64,000 bases of DNA from Meghimatium bilineatum (lineage: Eukaryota; Mollusca; Gastropoda; Stylommatophora; Philomycidae), in NCBI GenBank assembly GCA_034231615.1, contig CM067322.1, positions 54,700,357 to 54,764,356 on the forward strand, given 5' to 3'. Positions 44,887 to 56,805 of this stretch are shown here, piece by piece (position 1 is the stretch's first letter; each line of letters opens with the position of its first letter). The notes beneath the pieces were generated by a model. The model had not been told where the DNA came from and ran no database searches. It saw only the letters and a program-made list of their open reading frames with translations. Made by a program: the position numbers and the translations under genes.

Positions 44887-46186
44887 ATGCTCACAGCTAA
44901 ATGGGTTACTTCATTAACACCATCACTATCATAATCATCTCTCTCATTCTACCAGAAATATCTAATCTGCAGAACAGTAGTAACGTAGCGCCGGCGATGA
45001 CCAGGATGCCATTTTTGTTATAATTAAATTGCACTGTACATCTAAATATTGTTTTGTTTTGTCCCAATTATTACTCGACCTGTTAAATTAATAGACCGAG
45101 TTGTGCTGTTTTTTTACATTTCTTTTTACTCTAATAATGATTATTTTTATGTGCGGTTTATGCACTCGTTGAATCCGATTTTAAAGTCCGTGCCTGATAG
45201 TACTAGACATTCAGTCTGTCTGTCTGCATCCAGACATTTAAAGCATCATTCATGAATAAAGTGATCTCATTGTTCGAATGAACAAAGAAAAGTCCCAATA
45301 AAAGATCACATGAGCAAATGTGGATAAAGTGTGAACTGATTAATTAATGTTTTAGATGTAAGTTTTGATGGAAATACCAGCGGACTAAGAATACATATGT
45401 ATCGGGTTAGCAATCAATAATAGAATGGAGGAAACTAATCTACGTCTATACCTGTTGGCCACGTTGGCTGTTAATTATTGAACATCCAGTCACTAGATAC
45501 ACGCAGCCAGATCGTGGAGGACAGGACTGGGAGGGTTTGGAGGCTGATAGAGCCATCAAGCTATTTTTCATATACAATTCTATGGTCTATACTGGCAAGC
45601 ATACATGCATGTATCAATTTGAGGAACGGTTAATCGAGTGATTTTACTGGGTGGATGTATTGATTTGGCTCGAGAGCCGACCTTATTTTCCTTGTTAAAT
45701 AGTTCTATGTTAATGCAATTTGACATGACATCGTGTGAGTCATTGAACATAAACCATATTGTCAGATACATGAGTTCAGCTCTGGCCGCATGTGGTGTAC
45801 TGATTGTACTGTATCATTACATCAGAGATATTGATCTAATATCGGAATGGAAATCAAAATACAAATGCCTACACTTGTCATATGAAGGCTTTCAAAGCTG
45901 TGTAGCATTCAATGTTAATGCACGCAGGGCCACAGACATATTATTGTTCGAACATTTTTCCCCCAGACAAATAGTACATTGCCATCGTCAGATCACTGTT
46001 ATAGAGGCTCTGACAACCATTAATGAAAACAACAGTTCTAGGATTGATGTTGCCGGCTGTTCAATCATCCTAATGAAACTGTTGACCACCACATTTTTTA
46101 GTGTCCAGCGATGGATGACTTCAGGAAAATGCTTCTCCCTCCAAGACCAGATAAATGGAATACATTATATAGAAAAAATAACAACA
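44887..46186. other. Unannotated stretch with a 228-codon open frame
   Basis: The plus-strand frame 45638-46324 starts with ATG and has no stop for 228 codons, but I recognise no domain. Its last ~45 codons run through an antisense family A end (46187-46255), which argues against a conserved protein. It has no evident signal peptide, repeat or motif. Treat as chance or as an unknown exon fragment. Confidence 0.3.
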
Positions 46187-46255
46187 CATGCATATATCAC
46201 ACAATGGCATTGCTTCAAAGGCCATGAGCCCAAAGACCGCTGGATTAGTAACCAA
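46187..46255 (-). repeat. Family A element, 5' end only
   Basis: The reverse complement reads GGTTGGTTACTAATCCAGCG, 'gtctttgggctcatgg' and 'cctttgaagcaatgccattg'. This is the first ~70 bases of family A. Nothing of the rest follows. Confidence 0.7.
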
Positions 46256-46589
46256 CCAAGCAACTTCATTTCAGAAAACATCTATTTAAAAACAGTGGAT
46301 TTGGAATCTACCCGTATGGAATAATGATTTGAATAACTTCCCCTAAATTCCAATGATTTCACAATAGAATATGATAAGTCTATTGCTCGTAAGTATACAG
46401 AATAAGAAAACTATAACCTGATTGTAAAATCTAGTCAAGATACAATTTATTTCTTAAAGGACATCAACAAGCAGGGGCACAATGAGCCACATTAATACAC
46501 ACACACACGCAATGAGAAGTCCGTTTAGTCTTCAGGGCAGTAATATTTCGGCCACTTCTACATTAAAATAAGCTACACATTTATACAGA

Positions 46590-46755
46590 TTTCTTCTTCT
46601 TCAGCGTTCACACTTTCGCTGGATCTCCCTTATATCGGGACCTTGGTCCTACTAGATTTCCAGCAGAATGTAGTCCAGAGTGGAAATGAGTTGTCATCGT
46701 CTTATTTGTGACAATGGCCCGACACATTCGTCTTCGGTGGGCTACAGATTTGGTT
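46590..46755 (-). repeat. SINE-like family D copy
   Basis: Plus sense: 'ttcttcttcttcagcgttca' (the complement of the 3' tail), 'ggtcctactagatttccagc', 'agaatgtagtccaga', 'caatggcccgacacattcgt' and 'cttcggtgggct'. Collinear with 1-107 and, inverted, with 57145-57315. The tail 'gaacgctgaagaagaagaa' resembles that of family B and of the RNase H LINE. Confidence 0.75.
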
Positions 46756-47480
46756 TCTTATCCGTTGTCACCTGGGTCACTTGAACACCTCTATCAACTG
46801 ACACTTAATTATTAAGAGAAATGCAGGAATTTTATTTAAAGTTTGAAAATGTATTATAACATCAATTTGATATAACTTGTCAAAAATATAAAAATGAACA
46901 GATTTCACAGAAGAGGCAACTTACGAATAGTTGTTTTACTACTCATAACTTGAGAGTCAAACCCTGAATTTAAAATGCAGTTTTACAAACTATTCAACAT
47001 ATTAAACAAGAAAAACTTATTCACACAATCATGCAAAACATCATCGGAAGGTAACATGCATCAGCCCCAAATACAGCAAACATCAGTGAAGTAAAATCTA
47101 TGCTAAAAACCAGTCCTTTTTTTTCTAAAAAAAAACGTTGCTTATACGCTTAGTGTGCGAAAAAAAATGGAATATATTTTTAATTGTAACACTCTTCTTC
47201 CCGAAATAACACACACACACACACATATACGCAAGCACGCACACACAGACACACACAAATTTCATGACTTCGAAAATTGTTATTCAAATTTTGATATATG
47301 ATACATTAAAAAGTTTCACAATTGACTAGAAAGCAGTCTATTTTCCCTTTAACTCATCTGTGTGAACACAAAGTTTTGAAATGTATTATCTGGAATCTAG
47401 ATTCTACATCTATTGGAAATTTCTAGGCATAATATTCTCGAAGGTTGCCATTACTTTCGGTAAGGAACAACCGCTAATCG
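46756..47480. other. Unannotated stretch
   Basis: AT-rich with a short (AC)n tract at 47210-47224 and a related tract to 47257. No gene or repeat partner. Confidence 0.4.
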
Positions 47481-47862
47481 AACACCGTAAAGAGAACACA
47501 TTCATCCTAGTCGGCCATTTTGGCAGAAGCCGAAATAATTTGTATCATGAAAGGAAAAAAAAGAGAAACTCAGATATTGTAAACACATTGAAGATTCCAG
47601 AGTATTGGTTACTAAACACAATAACAGAAAGAAAACTACACATGTTTGGTCATATAAAGAGACACAACTGTTTAGTAAGACAAATAATGGAGGGCAGAGC
47701 ACCTGGGCGGAGGAGGTAACACAGACCAAGAGACGATGGACTGACGACATTAAAGATAACATGAATACGTCGTTGGAAAATGCAAGCCGCATCGCCCAAG
47801 ACAGAGCAGGGTTCATGGAATTCATTGGGAAGACAAATTTATGGAGAGAATACGTCACATAA
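47480..47862 (+). pseudogene. LINE C-terminal fragment
   Basis: 'NTITERKLHMFGHIKRH' and 'RQIMEGRAPGRRR' (to 47719), then after a frameshift near 47715 'RRWTDDIKDNMN', 'ASRIAQDRAGFMEFI' and 'LWREYVT' before a stop at 47862. This GH...R, 'IMEGRAPGRRRRGR'-type and W-TDDI series is the usual C-terminal region of endonuclease-RT LINE proteins. One frameshift and 5' truncation. Inactive. Confidence 0.8.
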
Positions 47863-48820
47863 CAGATTCTATATAGTGTTTATTCGAAGTCGCAGCAAAA
47901 CAAACTCTACATTTCTACTTTAGCATTCACAATACATATATGCTCTTGAGAAGGCAAACTCTTTTCCTATTTAAACATGAGTTCTTGTCCACACAGCGTC
48001 ATGCACTTTGGTTGATGAATCTGATCATTGGCGACCTTGTGTATACTGTGATTTGCAAGCCAATGAAAAGCACATGAAAGTTGGCTCAGCAAATATAAAT
48101 GACGTTCCGATTCCACGCGAACAATTATTCAGGAAAACAACTTCGGTAAATGGCTAAGCAGAAACTAGATACTAGTATTGTTTGAAAATGTGTTAAAATA
48201 TATTGGACAGCCGAGATTTTTACGGCTAATTTCTACTGGAGGAGCACTATTCGTATGTTGCCGCTATGGACAATACGAGACATGTGGCTAAATTGTGATT
48301 CATTCTTCCAAATTGATGCACTTGATCGTGTTTTTCTTTTTCTGCCGACACAAAGTAGTCATACATTAATCAATGACAACCACTGGAATAGTAAAATGTG
48401 CCACTTTATAGGAATGAAACCTGATTAGCTAGGAAGACTAGGCTGACGAAAAATGACTAAAGACAAGGTGAAATTGTCCAGTTTTTGTCATAGGTGAAAT
48501 CATATATTTATAAAAGGGAGACTAGTTTTGTTATCAATTTTATTACTAGTGAATAAATGGGAAATGTCAGCTATAAATCCAGCACCCGATATTAACAGAG
48601 TATACATGTAACGTGATTCATTGTCCTTAATTGTTAACACACAAAAAAGGATACACAAAAAAAAAGATTAGATGGCATTTCGAGTGTTTTACGGTAGAAT
48701 CGTTATTTTCATGAAGAGGAAATTTTAGCTTGATACTCAGAACCAAAACAACCAAAGAAAAATATGCGGGGATAAAGCGTATCAGAGAAAACTAAATGGA
48801 AACTATAGACTATCAAGATA
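47863..48820. other. Unannotated stretch
   Basis: No gene, RNA or repeat recognised in this AT-rich DNA. Confidence 0.4.
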
Positions 48821-48824
48821 ACAT

Positions 48825-49075
48825 TAAAAAAAGTTGAAAAAGAAATAAACAAGTCACAATATATTCGATTGAGAATGGTCCACTACCGTCTAAAAACACA
48901 CACCAATTCGCCATCAGCTGTTTCTACAGTCTGCATCTCTGGAGGAACAATGCAGACACTAGAACACATACATTAGGATTATTCAAGTTTTACTGCTGAC
49001 ATAAGGACAATCTGGCTCACATGAACTTCTCCTGCAAAACAAAGTGTGGATAACTCACACCGACTTAAAATAAAT
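48825..49075 (+). pseudogene. RNase H LINE C-terminus, degraded fragment
   Basis: Reads 'KKVEKEINKSQYIRLRMVHY' and 'RLKTHTNS', then 'GGTMQTLEHIH' and a broken tail. This parallels 'IFRLRTGRCRLLGHLCR' and 'CGSGTQTPEHILQD' in the 36880-38240 element. Stops and lost cysteines show decay. Confidence 0.55.
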
Positions 49076-49239
49076 CGCTCCATATATGATCAATATTGAA
49101 CTGGACGTTTAATAATTGATGTCAAACGAAAAACGGTATACATTTTCAGCAGATGTTTAAGATGAATACGCAAAAAGATGACGAACGGACAATGCAAATC
49201 AGGAGGATAAATATGAAACTAGTTAATGAAATGAACTAT

Positions 49240-49700
49240 CTATTGTCTTTCCCCAGGTGGTTTGTGATCTACTTTCCGTGGTCTTCCTCTGCCTTTGTAC
49301 CCTGATCTCATTTGGTTATATGCTTGTACGGATAACTTTTCGTGATGCACTATCATAATGTGGCCAACCACTTGATTTGTTCTCTCTCTATATAATCTGT
49401 ACACGATATTATACCTATTCTTTCCCTGATATATTCATTCCGCAATCTGTCAAACCTGGTGACCCGGGAAGCTTTCCTCAGGCATTTCATCTCACATGTC
49501 ACTATCTTTCTGTAATGTGAAGATGAGAGAGACCAGGTGTGGCACTGGTAACACAGTGTTTGTAGGAATATACTGTAGATTATTTGCCTCTTAACTTCCA
49601 TCTCGATCTTGGGGTGAAGAAGTAGTGGTGACAGGTGGTATGTTACTGCATTTGCCTTTTGACATCTCATCTCTATTTCTCTATCGAGTCTTCCATTTTC
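49240..49700 (-). pseudogene. LINE RT C-terminal region, fragment
   Basis: Reverse strand from 49670: 'HPKIEMEVKRQIIYSIFLQT', 'LCYQCHTWSLSSSHYRKI', 'TCEMKCLRKASRVTRFDRLR', 'IGIISCTDYIEREQIKWL', then a frameshift into a 'GRGRPRK'-like block near 49285. Collinear with 1515-2170, with better preservation. The plus-sense 3' boundary wording 'ctattgtctttccccaggtg' matches 'ctattgtctatccccaggtg' at 1519, so both copies share one 3' end. Confidence 0.8.
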
Positions 49701-49739
49701 TGTAATGAAAATGAATATCTAGAGTAACAATATAGCAAC

Positions 49740-50400
49740 AATTTTTGATGTTTTTAGGAACGGGTAGCTTACGCACACTTTGTGTCGACAGCAAATGACA
49801 ATCGTGGGAAGCGTCATTATCATCATGACACCTGGACATGTCAATGGGATTCCGCTCTCATATTCATAATGTGGTAACTGACTAGCACAGCGTTGCAATC
49901 TTGCATCCCACATTCTAGCCGTAGATATAGAAGACGACAAGCACGCCAGATCATTCGATTGATGAAGCTTCTTGATTTCACTCAAACTATCAGCACGGAG
50001 CATCGGACATCCACTGGCCACTGTGGCAAGTCTATCCGCACTTTAATGTTTCCTAACATCCACGTATCCAGGTACAAAAATGAAGGTAACTTTCTTCAGC
50101 ACTGGCTTCATAATGGACTCCAGTCCATAGACGTCGTAGAAAGTCCAACTGAATTTTTCGAAGCATACTCAAAGAATCAGTAAGAAAGTAGACATCTGTA
50201 GCACTCTGAGACTTCAGTAATATCATTTACCTGGTCACCATCATGACCTCCACCATCATACTACTAGTAATTGTATAGAAAGAAAACATTTCTTTCCTAA
50301 TACAATTTTCTCTGCATTGAGTCGTGAATGCCACAGCTCTGCCCACGTGCAGAATCACGAATCCATCAGTGTAGCCACAAAAATCCGAAGAATTTTAACT
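49740..50400 (-). pseudogene. LINE RNase H domain remnant, second copy
   Basis: Reverse strand near 50390-50330 reads 'GYTDGFVILHVGRAVAFTTQ' (RNase H first Asp). Near 50095-50030 it reads 'VTFIFVPGYVDVRKH', a stop, and 'SADRLAT' (final block, catalytic Asp kept). The C-terminal tail continues 'ADSLSEIKKLH' to 'ARLQRCAS..PHYEYES'. Same subfamily as 33063-33950. It lies directly upstream (in minus sense) of the 49240-49700 LINE end, but that family shows no RNase H, so two independent insertions are likely. Confidence 0.7.
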
Positions 50401-51119
50401 GATTAGATCCTGAACCTCTGAATCTATATGCTCTGGAATGTCCATGTCACATTTCCTTGAATTTTGATGACCACTTCAATGGAAAATGTTAGTAGATTTA
50501 GTCAAGATAAAAGAAACATGCTCTGTCAGCAGAGCACACCAATAGGAACATCTCCCATGGTGGAATGTGAAGGTTCAGAGTGAATGGTTGAGTATTAGGA
50601 TAGATATGTATGTGGAAGAAAGCAAGAAAGACCAGAAACCTACCACAAGAGTTGATCCTGAACTTGAGAAAATCCGTGATGAAAGATATATGTGTTGAAA
50701 ACCATCGAAAATGAAACAAAATCAGTGAGATGGAGGAATATATGACATAAATGCGAGAGAGAAGTCAATGAAGATGTGTTTGTGTCTGCATTAACCATGA
50801 CAGGTCAACAAGATGAAAAAGTATCACAGAATTCACAACTATAAACTCATATGACAGAGAACATACGAGAATGATGGTACTGCTTTCCACACACACTATT
50901 TAAGCAATGTGGACAAAATATGTATTAGTATATATGATAATTAAAACAAAAATAATTAAAAGGTGTGCAGTCCTAAATACTGAGGAGGCTTTTCCTGTTA
51001 CGCGCGTTGGCCGGGGAGGGGGATTCGATCTGCCCTAAAACATTACAAAAACACTGCGCCAGAACCTAATGACATAGGATATAAAAACATTCGGACGTTT
51101 TAAATTGACGAGATCGAAG
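50401..51119. other. Unannotated stretch
   Basis: Purine-rich on the plus strand, with no recognised gene or repeat. Confidence 0.4.
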
Positions 51120-51483
51120 CACTAACATGATTAGCAAGCTGTAGGAAGATGAGATGGAAGAACCAACATGATTGGAAAGCTGCAGATGTCAAGAATGAAG
51201 AACTAACATGATTGGCAAGCTGTAGGAAGATGAGATGGAAGAACCAACATGATTGGAAAGCTGCAGATGTCAAGAATGAAGAACTAACATGATTGGCAAG
51301 CTGTAGGAAGATGAGATTGAAGAACCAACATGATTGGAAAGCTGCAGGATGTCAAGAATGAAGAACTAACATGATTGGCAAGCTGTAAGACGACGGAATT
51401 GAAGACCTAATATGATTGGAAAGATGTAGGATGACGTGCTCAAAGACATACCTTGATTTGCATTCTGTATAATTACACGATAT
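51120..51483. repeat. ~40/80-bp minisatellite, left segment
   Basis: Alternating half-units 'catgattggcaagctgtagg' + 'aagatgagatggaagaacca' and 'catgattggaaagctgcaga' + 'tgtcaagaatgaagaacta', forming ~80-bp dimers repeated about four times. The array resumes at 52115 after the family A insertion. Confidence 0.85.
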
Positions 51484-51495
51484 AAGAACTAACAT

Positions 51496-52114
51496 TCGCA
51501 TGCGTTTCCATCTGTGGGTCTCACCAATGGCCCACTGGACAAACGACCCATCCAACAGAAAACCGTAATAGATGACATGCCGTTATTGTGTTTATCTTCT
51601 TATAGAAGATTCATGGCACGTCATCTATACAATTATGCTTGTCGTGATTTTATTTTGTTGTTGCAATGCTATTTTATTCTTTATTATTGTTATATATGTA
51701 TGCACCCTCTGTGGTTGGGGGGGAGTCAGAGATGTACTGCGCAGCACTGAGGAGGAGTAAACTGACGACACTGTCTTTTCCAAAGGTTGAGGCCCATCAT
51801 AGAGGCACAGTGACTGAGGACGTGACAATCCTTTTGACTTGAACATTTTGTTTCATGCCTAGAGCAATAGAGAAGTTCGGCATAACCAGTAGTCAATTGG
51901 TGGCGGGGAATGAGCATAATGAACCCTATTTTGGCTGCAGTGGCTCGGGGCATTGCATTGGTTGAAACCTACCCTCCTGGTGGTATGCTAGATATTATCT
52001 GGTTCTGACCCGAAGTGGGCCTAAAATCAACAGATTTCCTAACAATATAATGCCATTTTAATGACATTAGGTCAAAGGGCATGAATCCAAGAACCGCTAG
52101 ATCAGCAACCAACC
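51496..52114 (-). mobile_element. Family A element, short form, inside a minisatellite, with 12-bp TSD
   Basis: The reverse complement begins GGTTGGTTGCTGATCTAGCG and ends 'gagacccacagatggaaacg' + 'catgcga'. AAGAACTAACAT occurs at 51484-51495 and 52115-52126. The 619-bp body is collinear with 34493-35105, including the short-form internal segment ('caacaacaaaataaaa', 'tgtatagatgacgtgcc'). The duplicated 12-mer also forms part of the array unit, so a duplication and pre-existing repeat copies are not separable by eye. The ends agree with the copy at 34493, whose 9-bp duplication is independent. Confidence 0.85.
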
Positions 52115-52260
52115 AAGAACTAACATGATTAGCAAGTAGTAGAATGATGAGATTCCTGAAGTAACATGATTGATAAGCTGGAGGATGACACGAATTAAAA
52201 ACTAACAGGATTGGTAATCTATAAGATGACGATATTGGTGAACTAATATGTCTATGTAAC
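52115..52260. repeat. ~40-bp minisatellite, right segment (diverged)
   Basis: 'aactaacatgattagcaagt', 'agaatgatgagattcctgaa', 'gtaacatgattgataagctg' and 'aactaacaggattggtaat': further, more diverged copies of the unit at 51120-51440. Confidence 0.75.
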
Positions 52261-53304
52261 AGCAGCTTGAAAAAAAAGGTATTGCCTGCGAAGATTTGTT
52301 CCACATCTGTCAGACATGAATACCTAAACCTAAGAAGGATCAAATTTTGAGGGATATCAAATAATAGCGACGCAGAATATTGTTGGCAAATTGCTGGTAC
52401 AGATAAATACAAACAAATTAATAGGATGCTTGCTTGAACTGTCGCATTTTCTTCCGCCTAAACCTGGTGGATATCGTCAAAACAGAGAAACATGGTGGAA
52501 TTAACATTCTTGGGAGATCTATGGAAGTTTCCATGCACTCAATGTATTTCAAGTTTTGTGACATCTAAGAATTAAACTATTTTATTTTACTGTGCAGTTG
52601 AAACAATGCCCGTAAATGAGACAACTATTATTTATTAAATTGGCCATGTTGAAGCATTAAGGAATACACAATTTTTTATTTTTAGTTTTAGAATTGATCT
52701 AGTTGATCATTATTGACTACAATAATTATCAATAGAACTAAATAAACGTTGTTCAGTTAAATTGGAATGCAAGTTCATGGTATGATCTAGAAAATGAAAA
52801 AAAAGATTACCGAATAAACTTGTCGTAGAAAATGTTTGCATAAAATAGCGACCAAATACATGCTGTTGATGACTTGATATTAATGCGTGAATTGCTGTCG
52901 AGGCATACAAAATTGTTATGCCAAAATGCTACTAATTAAAATTAAAATAAATATCACAATATATATAATTATATTTGACTGATCATAATATTGATTTCAC
53001 TTTTCTTTATAATGACGTACTATTCATCAAAATCTGTACTAAATTAAGAAAACTATTTTCTTCATCCATCAGGGCAGAAAACAAGAACACAAATTACCTA
53101 AACATCTATTTTTTTTCAATTGAACAGTTACGTACTTTCGGATGTAGTGGTGACTGTATTAACAGAACTGGGACAAATCTTATCTGATTTATGGTTGTAA
53201 ATCTCTGATATAACATAATTGGACTAACGTTCACGGTTGAAAGAAGCCTACCTCACCATAAGAGATATATTTTACTTAACTGAACCAAAAGAAAATCAAT
53301 TCAA
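52261..53304. other. Unannotated stretch
   Basis: AT-rich, no supported gene. Small frames (66-70 codons) have no recognisable content. Confidence 0.4.
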
Positions 53305-53735
53305 CAATCAGTGTTGTAACATCTCATGGGTGAATATATTCATCCCATACACAACAGTGTTATAACCTCTCATGGGTGAATATATTCATCCCATACACAA
53401 CAGTGTTATAACCTCTCATGGGTGAATATATTCATCCCATACACAACAGTGTTATAACCTCTCATGGGTGAATATATTCATCCCATACACAACAGTGTTA
53501 TAACCTCTCATGGGTGAATATATTCATCCCATACACAACAGTGTTATAACCTCTCATGGGTGAATATATTCATCCCATACACAACAGTGTTATAACCTCT
53601 CATGGGTGAATATATTCATCCCATACACAACAGTGTTGTAACCTCTCATGGGTGAATATATTCATCCCATACACAACAGTTTTGTAAACTCTCATGGGTG
53701 AATATATTCATCCCGTACACAACAGTGTTATCTGC
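53305..53735. repeat. 46-bp minisatellite with a palindromic core, 9 copies
   Basis: The unit runs AACAGTGTTATAACCTCTC, ATGGGTGAATATATTCATCC, CATACAC, with starts every 46 bases (for example 53355 and 53401). Each unit contains ATGGGTGAATA facing TATTCATCCCAT, an inverted repeat with one unpaired base. First and last copies carry TTGTAAC instead of TTATAAC. Confidence 0.95.
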
Positions 53736-54009
53736 AAGATTTAAAAAGATCGCAAGGAATCCGTTTTATCCATTTGTATTCCTCAGTCTTGAGCCTTTTA
53801 GAAACTTGGATGTAGTTACATAATCTATGTATAAATCATTTGATCTACATTTCTTTAGATATCATACATAATGCATTTTAAACATTGACATTTCCAATGT
53901 AGATTTACATATAAACAATGCAATGGAGTGTTGTATGCAAATATTAAGTGGTGAATGTAACAATGTACCGCAATTTAATATTGGGAAATCAAATAATGTC
54001 AAGAAATAC
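53736..54009. other. Spacer, nothing recognised
   Basis: AT-rich. No feature supported. Confidence 0.4.
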
Positions 54010-54210
54010 ATTTAATCAAAAGGGTTCAAAAGACGTAGAGGATTGCCTTCACTGTACTCAGTTTCCCATATGTACTAGGCCATTCTCAACGAAGCAGCAC
54101 GCTGCCTGACGATAGTACCACTCATAGCACGTAACTCCGTAGCTTCAAGTGATACTCCACATGGATCTCCGAAAAAATCCATCTTGTACACAAGACGACA
54201 CAACATCATA
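54010..54210 (-). repeat. tRNA-derived SINE family C body (head lost)
   Basis: Plus-sense blocks 'aaaagggttcaaaagacgta', 'gaggattgccttcactgtac', 'ccactcatagcacgtaactc', 'cgtagcttcaagtgatac', 'gatctccgaaaaaatcca' and 'acaagacgacac' are collinear with 25838-26025. The B-box end is missing: the match stops at 'gacgacaca'. Confidence 0.8.
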
Positions 54211-55335
54211 TTGTACATTTCAGAAATTTGTTTTGTCATCGTACATCAAAAAAAAAGGTTGATAGCGTAGGTATTTAGGACGTGGTGATCAATCCAGCAC
54301 TTTTTTGGCTGTTATTTTCTAGACAATATAAATACGTTCAGTAGATTGCTTTTGCTATGCCAACGATTTGGGTGCTCAATTGTCTTCAGCGAGATTTTTA
54401 ACCTGCTAGCTTGGACGTCCTTAGGCACCTTCACACCAAATATTTAAAATTTATTTTCAAAAGCAGTAAAAACATTGCTTCATTTGTTATTTGTCCTGAT
54501 ATCAAGAGGCCTGTAGTTTACTCGCAATACTAAGTCAATAGCTTCTTAACATTGATTAAATAATTCATAGCTGAAAGTTATCATAAAAGTTATCATGAAA
54601 GTTATCATGTGCATGATATTACAGTTCAACATTTTTTTAAATATTCTTAGACAACACTTTTACTTCTTGTCGCATTGTCAGTGCAGCGTGAATGGCTAAC
54701 TTATTTTCTTAGTGATAGAAAATGCTGGATATTTTCAATTGTGATAATAACTCATGTGTCATGGAAGCCGACGTTATTATTTAAGCCAGAAAATAGTGTT
54801 TCTCAACGTGGGATATGTAATCCCAGAGATCTGCAGGTGGCCGCAATAAAACCTATTGTAATTGAGGGGTCAAAGACTCATTTAGGGAGAACCATAGAAA
54901 GGTAATTAATTGAATTATAGATAGCATGATAAAAATGGTTAAACTGTAAAAAATAAACCCGGTGATGTGCAAAGAAAGTGAAATACCTTTTTTTTTAAGG
55001 TTCCTGGATCGGTCAGTTCATGTTTCGTAGCCAACATAAAAGTTGGAAAAACACTGGTTCTCATATATGACGATGATGCAATAATCCCTTTAGCTGTGAG
55101 CAGATAACTCTTAACAGCTGTTAACATTTATAGCAAAAGCACAGGTTCTTCCCATATAACTGAGGTGACAATCAGACACATATACGGTCTCAAAGTCATG
55201 GATGTATAAGGGGATTTTAGGAATACATTCCAGTGCGCAAGTATCCCAGGATTACTAAGTCCTGCCATTAGCAGAGAACATACCGTTGGGTCAACTAAAC
55301 ATCACTCTTCTGTCAGATATGGTGACCCATCTGCA
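54211..55335. other. Unannotated stretch
   Basis: No gene. Near 54797-54905 a segment 'agtgtttctcaacgtgggat' to 'ggagaaccatagaaagg' has hAT-MITE-like flavour, but I could not pair ends and duplications convincingly. Confidence 0.35.
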
Positions 55336-55339
55336 GTGA

Positions 55340-55850
55340 GTGCACATTTAGCATTGCCTATTCACCGAGGAGTCGGCCATAAAGTAAAATGTGCAATGTC
55401 CCCTATTCACCCAGGAGTATGCCATAAACTACAAATCCGCAATGTCCCCTATTCAACTAAGAGTCTGTCATAAAGAACACATGTGCAATGTCCCCTATTA
55501 AACTATGAGTCTGTCATAAAGGACAAATGTCCAATGTCCCCTATTCAACTAAGAGTCTGTCATAAAGGACAATTGTGCAATGTCCCCTATTCAACAAGGC
55601 GGCTGCAAGGATAAATGTTCAATGTCCCCTATTCAACAAGGCGTCTGCAAGGATAAATGTGCATTGCCCCCTTTTCAACACGGTGTCTGCAAGGATAAAT
55701 GTGCAATGCCCCCTTTTCAACACGGTGTCTGCAAGGATAAATGTGCAATGCCCCCTTTTCAATAAGGTGTCTGCAAGGATAAATGTGCAATGCCCCCTTT
55801 TCAACAAGGTGTCTGCAAGGATAAATGTTCAATGTTCACTGAAAATCATC
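55340..55850. repeat. Minisatellite switching from 46-bp to 42-bp period
   Basis: The left part has units around 'gagtctgtcataaaggacaa' + 'atgtgcaatgtcccctattc' spaced 46 (55461, 55507, 55553). The right part has units around 'ggtgtctgcaaggataaatg' + 'tgcaatgcccccttttcaac' spaced 42. The 42-bp period keeps several frames open on both strands, and I do not treat them as coding. Confidence 0.9.
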
Positions 55851-56805
55851 TCTTCTTCACTAATGGGGATTATCTAATTGAGAACAAAAGTAAGAAATTG
55901 AAGAAAGGTGTAATCATAATTATTTATGTTAGAGATGACATGATGTAGGCATATCCCCAAACTTTAGTTTGAGTTCTCATTTATACATGTCTTTATGTTT
56001 TTATTCATACATCATATGTGTATATAAGAGCTGGGATTTTATAGGTTTATTTCGTTTTTCAGAGCTCAGCATTTTTCAAAATTTTGAGTGGTAACTTCGA
56101 GTAGGAAAATATGTGGAATCTACTAAATTCACAATTATATACTGTACATTTACAAGGATTATAATTTATGCTGAACTTCTTTTACATATCATATTACCTT
56201 TCCTACTTCAGAATAATGTACAAAAAATGTTAGTACTCCTTATTCTGCCTGGAATTCTACAGATATCGATGTAAATGAAACAATATGTGTAACAGTTATT
56301 ATAAATAAGCCTTTAAGATTTTCCGTTCCCGAGTATTATTTATTTAGATAGAATATATTTTTCATATCCGTGTTTGGAAAAGACAATTTAGTCGAAACAT
56401 TGATTCACTGTTTCTTTACTGTTGTCAAACACACCACACATTTATTCTAATTTTGTTTGATCACAATCAATTCTGCATTGGCAACCATGAGAAGAATTAG
56501 AAATGCAATCATGGTACAGGGAGAACACTCATAAAAATGGGGAAATATCCGGTATTTCAGTCACACTTGAATAACTTAACTATGCACTGTCCCGGATCAG
56601 TTACGTCATGTGCAATTGAAAGTGTGTTTTGTAGCGATTCTTGACATAGAAAATGAAAACAAAATATGCCTTCGTAATGTGAGTGGCAAGCTCATGGGTT
56701 GGGGGATGGGGGGTGTTTTAACCCTCCACTTCCCCTTTAAAAATCAGAACATAACTTTGAGTACTAGGAATTTAGCCAAAAAGCGTGTACCATCTCTACC
56801 CTCCT
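55851..56805. other. Unannotated stretch
   Basis: AT-rich. No supported gene or repeat partner. A G-rich run lies at 56699-56713. Confidence 0.4.

Noticed and set aside
54797-54905. hAT-like MITE with 'gtttctcaacgtgggat' left end
   Set aside because: Candidate ends do not pair and the flanks show no duplication.
55575-55877. Cys-Lys-Asp-Lys-Cys repeat peptides as a cysteine-rich protein
   Set aside because: The 42-bp period produces equally open frames in other phases and on the other strand; no start, signal peptide or stop pattern supports expression.
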